Positions 54,966 to 61,910 of a stretch of 64,000 nt of DNA are shown here, in pieces (the first letter of the stretch is position 1; each line of letters starts with the position of its first letter). The stretch comes from Anaerolineaceae bacterium (GTDB lineage: Bacteria > Chloroflexota > Anaerolineae > Anaerolineales > Anaerolineaceae): contig DUMZ01000008.1 of NCBI GenBank assembly GCA_012839565.1, forward strand, positions 62,001-126,000, written 5' to 3'. Below the pieces are notes generated by a model. The model had not been told where the DNA came from. It ran no database searches and saw nothing but the letters and a program-made list of their open reading frames with translations. The position numbers were made by a program, and so were the translations under genes.

Positions 54966-56303
54966 ATGTACTTCAAAAGAAAAGCATATGATAGCTTACT
55001 AAAGTGGAAAAAAGAAGATGCAGATTCCTACAGCATTTTACTGGAAGGGCCAAGACGTGTCGGTAAATCCACTATTGTAGAAAGATTCGCGCGGAATGAA
55101 TATGCCGCGTCGATTATCATCGACTTTGCCAGTACCTCTGATGCGATAAAAGCCTGCTTTGATGATATCCATGATTTAGATATGTTCTTTTTAAGACTTC
55201 AGGCAGCTTCGGGGCAAACACTTGTAAAAGGTGATTCAGTTATTGTCTTCGATGAAATCCAATTGTTTCCTAAGGCACGACAAGCGATAAAGTATCTGGT
55301 TAAAGATGGTCGATATCACTATATTGAAACCGGGTCTTTGATATCAATAAAAAAGAATGTAAAAGACATTCTAATTCCGTCTGAGGAATTAAAGTTAAAA
55401 ATATATCCGATGGATTTCGAGGAGTTTTGCTGGGCGATTGACAGTAACGTTTTTGACCTAAGCAAAAAAGTCTTTGAAACTGGTAAACAAGTCGGACAGG
55501 AAATTAATCGGAAGTGGATGAGAGATTTTAGGATATATATGTCCGTGGGAGGAATGCCACAAGCTGTAGAAGCCTATTTGGCGGGGAAAAACATGGCGGA
55601 AATCGATAAGGTCAAAAGAACCATCATCGATCTTTACGAGGATGATTTTAAGAAAATAGATTCAAGTGGGAGATTGTCAGCTTTATATAGGTCTATACCA
55701 GCTCAGTTATCCAAAGATTACAAAAGATTTATCATATCTGAAGCAACTGGCAAGAGGAAAGGACCTGGGGACGATGAGTTGCTTTTCGATTTGGTTGATT
55801 CGAGAACAGTGCAAATTGCATACAACACGACTGATCCCGTTGTTAGCCTGGCGTTAACCAAATCGCTGGACAGCTACAAGTTATATCTGGCAGATACGGG
55901 CTTGTTTATCACGCTCATGTTTATTGACAGACCAGAAGTTGCCAATGAAATATACACGAAGTTGCTTTCGGATAAATTGCCAGCTAATTTAGGCTACCTT
56001 TATGAGAACGCAGTCGCACAGATGATAGCATCTACCGGACAGGAATTGTATTATCACACCTGGAATAAGGAAGGAAGCTCACATTACTATGAAATTGATT
56101 TTCTTGTTCCTGCCGGTTCTAAAATTAACGCGATAGAGGTAAAGTCATCGGGTACAGGCAAGCATGAATCGATGAAAAAATTTATCGCAAAGTACCGTCA
56201 AGTAGTGTCTAAAGCTTATATACTTTCTCAAAAGGACATAATGAAGAAGGACAATATCTCATTTCTGCCAATATATATGCTTAATTTTGTGCTCAATGAA
56301 TGA
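54966..56303 (+). CDS. AAA+ ATPase with DUF4143-like C-terminal domain (ATPase 3)
   Basis: The 445-residue product from ATG 54966 (SD AAAGAGG, 7 nt) begins MYFKRKAYDSLLKWKKE. It has Walker A EGPRRVGKST, Walker B VIVFDEIQLF and sensor IETGS, then a helical region and a C-terminal domain with Asp378 in YEIDFLV and Glu391-x-Lys393 in AIEVKSS, an intact PD-(D/E)xK-like pattern. ATG 54963 and GTG 54918 are alternative starts. It stands alone downstream of four 33-bp-spaced direct repeats and is divergent from plsC. Function unknown. Confidence 0.87.
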   Translation: MYFKRKAYDSLLKWKKEDADSYSILLEGPRRVGKSTIVERFARNEYAASIIIDFASTSDAIKACFDDIHDLDMFFLRLQAASGQTLVKGDSVIVFDEIQLFPKARQAIKYLVKDGRYHYIETGSLISIKKNVKDILIPSEELKLKIYPMDFEEFCWAIDSNVFDLSKKVFETGKQVGQEINRKWMRDFRIYMSVGGMPQAVEAYLAGKNMAEIDKVKRTIIDLYEDDFKKIDSSGRLSALYRSIPAQLSKDYKRFIISEATGKRKGPGDDELLFDLVDSRTVQIAYNTTDPVVSLALTKSLDSYKLYLADTGLFITLMFIDRPEVANEIYTKLLSDKLPANLGYLYENAVAQMIASTGQELYYHTWNKEGSSHYYEIDFLVPAGSKINAIEVKSSGTGKHESMKKFIAKYRQVVSKAYILSQKDIMKKDNISFLPIYMLNFVLNE

Positions 56304-56364
56304 CATTTTTTCGATTTGCGGATGAACTTGCTTTATAATAGCCTTCGCTAAGAAACGAGGGCTT

Positions 56365-57711
56365 ATGAACCAGGATTTAAACACCGCTTTAGAGCAGCCA
56401 TCCGTGGCTACTGAACCAATTATCACGCCAAATACCCAACCCGAACTGCCAGACAAATGGCTTAAAAACTACCTGCCGATGGGGGTGGGGCAGATCCTTT
56501 CCATGCTCGGCTCAGGCTTGGTGCATTTCGCGCTGATTTGGTTCATTACCAAAGAAACCGGTTCGGCGATTACGCTTCTCATGGCGACTATCACGGGTGT
56601 CTTGCCCCGTGTTATCCTGGGCCCGTTCGCTGGCGCGTTGGTAGACCGCTGGAACAGAAAACTAACCATGATTATCTCCGATGGTGTCATCGCTTTGGCA
56701 ACGCTCTTGTTGGCCATATTGTTTGCTATCGGAAAAATCCAAATCTGGCATGTTTACGCTATACTCTTCATTCGTTCCGTGGGGGCAATCTTCCAGGGAC
56801 CCGCGATGAGCGCTTCGATTACGCTGATGGTTCCCAGAGAACATTACACCCGATTGGCGGGTGTTTCGCATGCTGTGGACGGCATTATCACCATTGTGTC
56901 ACCACCTTTGGGCGCATTGTTGATGTCTTTGTTACCTATTCAGGCGGTGATAGCAGTTGATATTGTCACCGCAGCGATGGCTATTCTTTTATTGTTTACA
57001 GTTAAAATCCCGCAACCTCCCCAGCAGAAATCGGAAAAGGTAGCCACGAGCATCAAAACAGTCTTGACCGATGTCAAAGACGGCTTCGCCTATGTTATCA
57101 GCTGGAGGGGCATTTTTGCCGCCATGATTGGTGGGACGCTGATTAACATGGCCGCCACGCCATCCTTCAGCCTTTTGCCGCTGCATGTTGATCAGTTTTT
57201 TCAGAAGGGCTCAGACGGACTGGCATTTCTCTATTCCGCTTTGGGCGTGGGCTCGATTTTAGGTGGACTGGCTCTAAGCGTATGGGGTGGCTTTAAACGC
57301 AAGATATTGACCATAGCAATGGGCATTTTTTCGATGGGTCTTTGCATGCTTGCATTTGGCTTCCTTCCTGCCCAGGGATATACCGTAGCTATTTTTCTCA
57401 TAGCGTTTTTTGGTATCGCCAACGTGTTTGCCAACGGGCCACTTAGCGCGCTTTTTCAAGACAAAATCCCGTCAGAATTGCAAGGGCGCGTGTTTACGGT
57501 GATGGGTTCGCTTGTTCAAGCCACAGTGCCGATCGGCTTGCTGATTGCCGCGCCAATCGCCGAATGGCTGGGCATTTCCGCCTGGTTCATTATCGGTGGT
57601 ATAGCTTGTGTTGTGCTTGCCATTGTCATGCTCTTGTATAAACCAATGGTAACACTTGACTGGCAAGGTCCTGGCGGGGAAATAATGCCAGAATATCAGG
57701 ACAGGGTTTAG
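56365..57711 (+). CDS. MFS transporter, drug-exporter type
   Basis: The 448-residue product has a 35-residue soluble N-terminus and then about 12 hydrophobic spans. The MFS motif-A-like loop reads GALVDRWNRKLTMIISDGVI, and the later half has the ALFQDKIPSELQGRVFTVMG segment typical of the MefA/EntS-type exporters. Substrate unknown. TATAAT at 56334-56339 is a possible -10 just upstream. Confidence 0.85.
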   Translation: MNQDLNTALEQPSVATEPIITPNTQPELPDKWLKNYLPMGVGQILSMLGSGLVHFALIWFITKETGSAITLLMATITGVLPRVILGPFAGALVDRWNRKLTMIISDGVIALATLLLAILFAIGKIQIWHVYAILFIRSVGAIFQGPAMSASITLMVPREHYTRLAGVSHAVDGIITIVSPPLGALLMSLLPIQAVIAVDIVTAAMAILLLFTVKIPQPPQQKSEKVATSIKTVLTDVKDGFAYVISWRGIFAAMIGGTLINMAATPSFSLLPLHVDQFFQKGSDGLAFLYSALGVGSILGGLALSVWGGFKRKILTIAMGIFSMGLCMLAFGFLPAQGYTVAIFLIAFFGIANVFANGPLSALFQDKIPSELQGRVFTVMGSLVQATVPIGLLIAAPIAEWLGISAWFIIGGIACVVLAIVMLLYKPMVTLDWQGPGGEIMPEYQDRV

Positions 57712-57768
57712 TCTGTTCTCTCTTCCCCGTTATTCGTTTAATTTCCCGGGAAAACCTCGGGAAAACAT

Positions 57769-58485
57769 CTACTCGCTAATATTTTGTTCGTTGAGCAAGT
57801 CTGCCAGTTCGCTCGTACTATGCAGAATATGATGCGTGCCGCTTTTGCGCAACTCTTTTTCGGTGCCAAAGCCACACAGAACAGAAAGCGACTGCGCTCC
57901 GGCAGCCAAAGCAGCGCGGACATCGGTTAGCGTGTCGCCGATCATCAGGCAGTTTTCGATGGGCACACCCAGTTCCGACGCGGCGAATAGCAGCGGCTCC
58001 GGGAAAGGCTTGGTTTTCTCGCAGGTCTGCGAACTGATAACAATGTCGAAATAGCTGTGCAAATCGTTAACGCGCAAAAACTTCTCCACAGTTACACTGT
58101 TCCGCGCGGAAACAACCGCAAAGGGATAGCGTTTGTGCAGGGCATCCAGCATGGGGCGCACGCCAGGAATAACCGGGAAATCTTCAGGAACAGCTTTCTT
58201 TTTTCGCGCGCGGTGGTCTAAAAACCGTGCCAGGTGGCTGTCGATGCCGATATGGTCCAGAAACGCCAAAAAGCGGTTGGCGGGCGCCTGAAAAAAACGC
58301 ACCAGCTGGCGGGCGAATTTGTGCAGGCGTATCTCTTGGAAGGGCGGACTGAGCCATGCCATGCGCGCGTAAATAGAAGCCACCATTTCGTCATCGCTGT
58401 CTGAAAGCGTGCCGTCGATATCAAAGAGCAAAGCCTTTATTTTTTTGCGGTCAAGGCTGGATTTGAAAGCTGGTTTATTGGGCAT
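57769..58485 (-). CDS. HAD-superfamily phosphatase, phosphoglycolate-phosphatase-like
   Basis: The 238-residue product has motif I LLFDIDGTLSDSDDE, motif II VVSARNS, motif III lysine in CEKTKPFPEPLL and motif IV MIGDTLTDVRAALAAGA, with a helical cap. The substrate is not predictable. ATG 58485 is chosen; GTG 58497 would overlap the upstream gene by 8 bp. It is probably co-transcribed with the two peptidase genes upstream. Confidence 0.86.
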   Translation of the reverse strand: MPNKPAFKSSLDRKKIKALLFDIDGTLSDSDDEMVASIYARMAWLSPPFQEIRLHKFARQLVRFFQAPANRFLAFLDHIGIDSHLARFLDHRARKKKAVPEDFPVIPGVRPMLDALHKRYPFAVVSARNSVTVEKFLRVNDLHSYFDIVISSQTCEKTKPFPEPLLFAASELGVPIENCLMIGDTLTDVRAALAAGAQSLSVLCGFGTEKELRKSGTHHILHSTSELADLLNEQNISE

Positions 58486-58489
58486 GTTT

Positions 58490-59968
58490 TTACTCACTCA
58501 GGAAATCATAAAGCGACTCGAGACCATCGAGCGTTTCAGACAGGATGAGCACAAAACCCTTTTCATCGGTTTTGAAAAGGCGCGCGAAGGTGCCATCTTT
58601 GCTGAATAAACCGTCATGACCTGGACTGCCAAACCGGAGCTTGAGCATCGCTGAAAAAGCGTTCCAGGCTTCCTGTTGGTCTTCTTCTGTATCCCAGGTT
58701 GTGTTCATGATAAAGAGAAATTCGTCCTGGCTTTCGTTTTTCAAAAGGGCGTAGGCGTCACCGCCCCAGCCCTCAACGGCGACCAGGGCGACATCTTCGT
58801 CGATTTGAAAGCGCTCATCGAAGCCTTTGCTGAGCATCAAATAACTGTCCCAGGCGCCCACAACGCCATCGTGGTCGATTTCCCAGTCCTCGCCCAGTGC
58901 GGCCAAAACGTCGGGCAAGTCAACTTTTATGGGCAGGTCATCGGGATAGCGCTCGGGGAACATGATTTGCTCCGCGCTGACGGGTGGTGTGGTGGTGAAT
59001 GCTTCGTTGATGGTGTCAAAGCCGTTTATGCTATAAAGGTACTGAACAAAAGCGGTGCCTTGTTCATAAGGGAACATCATGGATGTGGTCAGATAAGCCG
59101 GCGCGGAGTCCAAAACATGGCTTTCGTTCTCTTCGAAACTGAGAATGAGTTCCATGATATCCGCGCGTGTGGCATGGTTTTCAAACCACAGGAACTGGCT
59201 TAAGTTGGCGTCACCTTCAATCAAGGCTTGAATGGCCAGACAACGCTCGGAGTCTTCCTGGCAATCGTCTTCGTTGTAGCCAAGACCGTTTTCGATGTCA
59301 AAATTAGCATATTGCAAAGCGTGAACGTATTCGTGGGCGTAGGTAAGGCGTTCGCTGATGCCAAATTCATCGCCTGCTACAACGACCATTTCGCGATCTT
59401 CAATTGTGTAAAAGCCCGCGATTTGCTCTGAATAAAGATCCTCAAGCAAGGTCTTCATTTCAAGCCCCTCGGGCAGAAGCCCCAAAAGGTTATAAAAGCG
59501 CACGTTATTTGATTCGGCCTCTTCATCAAGGTCTTCAAGCATTTCTTCGCGCACGAATTCTCTCAGTTCGTCTCGGCTATAGACCTTGCGCGGGATTCTT
59601 TCGCTCATCTCCAAAAGGCGCACTTCGCTAATTTGTTCTTCAATTTGGTCCATCATTTGCGCTATTTCGGGTTCGAGTGTGACCGATGGCGTTGGCTCGG
59701 GTGTTGGTTCAGGCGTGGGGGTAACGATGGCTTCGGGTGTTGGCTCGCTTTCCTCGGGTTCAGCGCTTGCTGGTACAGGGCTTGGGCTGGCTTGCGGGGA
59801 CTGGGCTGGCAGGTTTTCCGCAAGTCCTGGTGGCTCCTGGCTTAGAAACTGGCCCGAGTTAATCCCACGCAGCAAAATACATTCCATCAGTACAATGATG
59901 GAGAAAAAGACGACTGCCAAAACGAGCACAATGGCGAGATATTTGTTGTTATTCTTAGCTTTGGGCAT
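58490..59968 (-). CDS. Membrane-anchored HEYVH-motif protein, putative metallopeptidase
   Basis: The 492-residue product has one N-terminal TM segment (about 10-33), a Pro/Glu/Thr/Ser-rich linker with PTPEP repeats (about 55-97), and an extracellular domain. That domain contains an HExxH zinc motif, AHEYVHALQ (212-216), and a possible third ligand, Glu251, in ALIEGDANL 35 residues later, the arrangement of gluzincins. No known family is recalled with confidence. It lies 5 bp downstream of the M20 peptidase gene, so the two may work on extracellular peptides. Confidence 0.72.
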   Translation of the reverse strand: MPKAKNNNKYLAIVLVLAVVFFSIIVLMECILLRGINSGQFLSQEPPGLAENLPAQSPQASPSPVPASAEPEESEPTPEAIVTPTPEPTPEPTPSVTLEPEIAQMMDQIEEQISEVRLLEMSERIPRKVYSRDELREFVREEMLEDLDEEAESNNVRFYNLLGLLPEGLEMKTLLEDLYSEQIAGFYTIEDREMVVVAGDEFGISERLTYAHEYVHALQYANFDIENGLGYNEDDCQEDSERCLAIQALIEGDANLSQFLWFENHATRADIMELILSFEENESHVLDSAPAYLTTSMMFPYEQGTAFVQYLYSINGFDTINEAFTTTPPVSAEQIMFPERYPDDLPIKVDLPDVLAALGEDWEIDHDGVVGAWDSYLMLSKGFDERFQIDEDVALVAVEGWGGDAYALLKNESQDEFLFIMNTTWDTEEDQQEAWNAFSAMLKLRFGSPGHDGLFSKDGTFARLFKTDEKGFVLILSETLDGLESLYDFLSE

Positions 59969-59973
59969 AAAGA

Positions 59974-61740
59974 TTAGTCTTTCTTCAGTGGTTTGGTTTT
60001 GAGCGGGGCGTCGTCATCAAAAGTGTCGTCAAAAGTGTCGTCAAAAGCATCGTCAAAGCTGACATCCAGGTCCGTATCCGTGTCGTCATCAACGGGTTCA
60101 GGTTCCGCAGGTTCAAAAACAGCAGTGGCGGGGGGTGTCTGGCGCATCGGACGCGTGGGCAAGGCTTCGTTCATCTCCCGAATAGCTTTCTGTTCAAAAG
60201 TCTCCTCCAGCACATCATCAGGGGCGCTATATGCCAGTTCTTCTTCGGCGCTCAAAGCGCTCATGTTTTGGATAAGCAACTGGAAGAACGCCACCATTCG
60301 GCCGGCATTTTCGAACGAAAGGCGCTCGTCAACGCCATGTGTGCGGTTGGATTCTTCCGGGCCAACCATGATTGGCGTAAAGCGGAAAGTGCGCTTGCAC
60401 ACGTTGCGATAATGCCGCGCGTCGGTCGCGCCAGGCATGAGAATAGGCGTGGCTTGCGCGCCGGGGAAAGCGGCGCGGATGAGCTGATACAGGATATGAA
60501 AATGTGGCGAATCAATGTCCGAAACTTCCACAGGGTCCCAGCTGTGGTCGCCCATAAGCTGATCGCCATAGGCGGGCAACACGCTAACCACATCGTCGGC
60601 AACCAAATCGCGCACATATTCATAGGTGCTTGCCAGCGTTTCGCCGGGCATAATGCGAATGTTGATGATAGCTTCCGCCACCGATGGCAGGACGTTCTCG
60701 GCGTCGCCGGCGTGAATAATAGTCGGCGAGAGTGTCGTGCGGGTGATCGCGTTCAGATGGCGGTTGGTGCTGGCTTTTCGCTTTATCGCGTTGCCAAAGA
60801 GCCAGGGATTGGCGAGTGCCAAGCGCAGACCAAAGGGCAGTTGCTTGCCCACGAAACTCATCATAAATTCAACCATGTCCAGGCTTTGCGGGAAGGGGTT
60901 AGCTTCAAGCGCGGCGATGGCCAGGCTCAGCGCGCCGATGGCGGTGTCTTTGGGCGGGTAGGCGCTGTGGCCACCTTTCACTTCCGCGCGCAGTTTGAGC
61001 GTTACATGCCCTTTTTCAGCCACACCGATCAGTCCAACGGGCACATTGACGCCCGGCAGGAAACCCGTGCTGATATAACCACCTTCGTCGAGTAAAAAGG
61101 CGAGTTGAATGCCACGCTCTTCCAAAAGTTTCGCGATAACTTTGGCTCCATAAGTGCCCGAAACTTCTTCGTCGTGCCCAAAGGCGAGATAAACCGTGCG
61201 TTCCGGTTTAAATCCTTCGCGCAGAAGATTGTTTACCGCTTCCAAAATGCCGATCACGGTGCATTTGGTGTCCAGCGCGCCTCGTCCCCACACGTAGCCC
61301 TCGGCGAGCGCGCCACTAAAGGCCGGGTAGGTCCAGGGCGAGTCCTCGCCTTCTTCGGCGGGCACAACGTCCAAATGCGCGGCGAACAGGATGGGGTCCA
61401 GCGTGGGGTCATTGCCTTTCCAGGTCAGCAGGATAGAATGCTGGTTGACAAGTTCCTCATGGAGCTGCTCAAACACGGCTGGATAAAGCGTGTGCAACAG
61501 ATTATGCAATCCGATAAAGGGTTGCGGGTCAGTTTTGCTGGGGTCTGGGTCGCTGATGGTCTTGTGCTGGATGGCAAGCCCCAAATGTTTGGCAACCTGC
61601 TCGCCATCAACTTTAGGCAGCGCCATTTCGGCGGGCTCTTCGATGTTGATGGGAAACTGCGCGGCGCGCATCAGGGCGATAGCCACGATAATCAACAGCA
61701 CCAACACGATTGCAATAGCGATTAAGAGTAATGGGTCCAT
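59974..61740 (-). CDS. M20-family peptidase with N-terminal membrane anchor and Asp-rich tail
   Basis: The 588-residue product is PM20D1/carboxypeptidase-S-like. It has an N-terminal TM (about 3-24) and the metal ligands in LFAAHLDVVPAE, WGRGALDTK, AFGHDEEVSG and LLDEGGY, with a final His in EESNRTHGVDE. The dimerisation-domain His is in KGGHSAYPP. The C-terminus is a disordered acidic tail with FDDAFDDTFDDTFDDD encoded by 12-bp repeats. It heads the three-gene minus-strand cluster. Confidence 0.9.
   Translation of the reverse strand: MDPLLLIAIAIVLVLLIIVAIALMRAAQFPINIEEPAEMALPKVDGEQVAKHLGLAIQHKTISDPDPSKTDPQPFIGLHNLLHTLYPAVFEQLHEELVNQHSILLTWKGNDPTLDPILFAAHLDVVPAEEGEDSPWTYPAFSGALAEGYVWGRGALDTKCTVIGILEAVNNLLREGFKPERTVYLAFGHDEEVSGTYGAKVIAKLLEERGIQLAFLLDEGGYISTGFLPGVNVPVGLIGVAEKGHVTLKLRAEVKGGHSAYPPKDTAIGALSLAIAALEANPFPQSLDMVEFMMSFVGKQLPFGLRLALANPWLFGNAIKRKASTNRHLNAITRTTLSPTIIHAGDAENVLPSVAEAIINIRIMPGETLASTYEYVRDLVADDVVSVLPAYGDQLMGDHSWDPVEVSDIDSPHFHILYQLIRAAFPGAQATPILMPGATDARHYRNVCKRTFRFTPIMVGPEESNRTHGVDERLSFENAGRMVAFFQLLIQNMSALSAEEELAYSAPDDVLEETFEQKAIREMNEALPTRPMRQTPPATAVFEPAEPEPVDDDTDTDLDVSFDDAFDDTFDDTFDDDAPLKTKPLKKD
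60014..60061 (-). repeat. Four 12-bp tandem repeats in the M20 peptidase tail
   Basis: On the plus strand the units are TCATCAAAAGTG, TCGTCAAAAGTG, TCGTCAAAAGCA and TCGTCAAAGCTG. They are in frame and encode repeats of the kind (T/A)FDD. Length variation by slippage would keep the reading frame. Confidence 0.75.
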
Positions 61741-61910
61741 AACAACCTCCGATAAGTAAATATCTTAACGATACTATTGTAACGTTAAATTCATCTAAGG
61801 CGAAACCTCTGGGCAAATCGGGAGGTGATGGGAGCTGGCAAGCTTTTTAAATAGCAAATACTACCGCGAAAACTGACAAAAGCGGCAAATTTTGAAACAA
61901 TTTACTTGTT

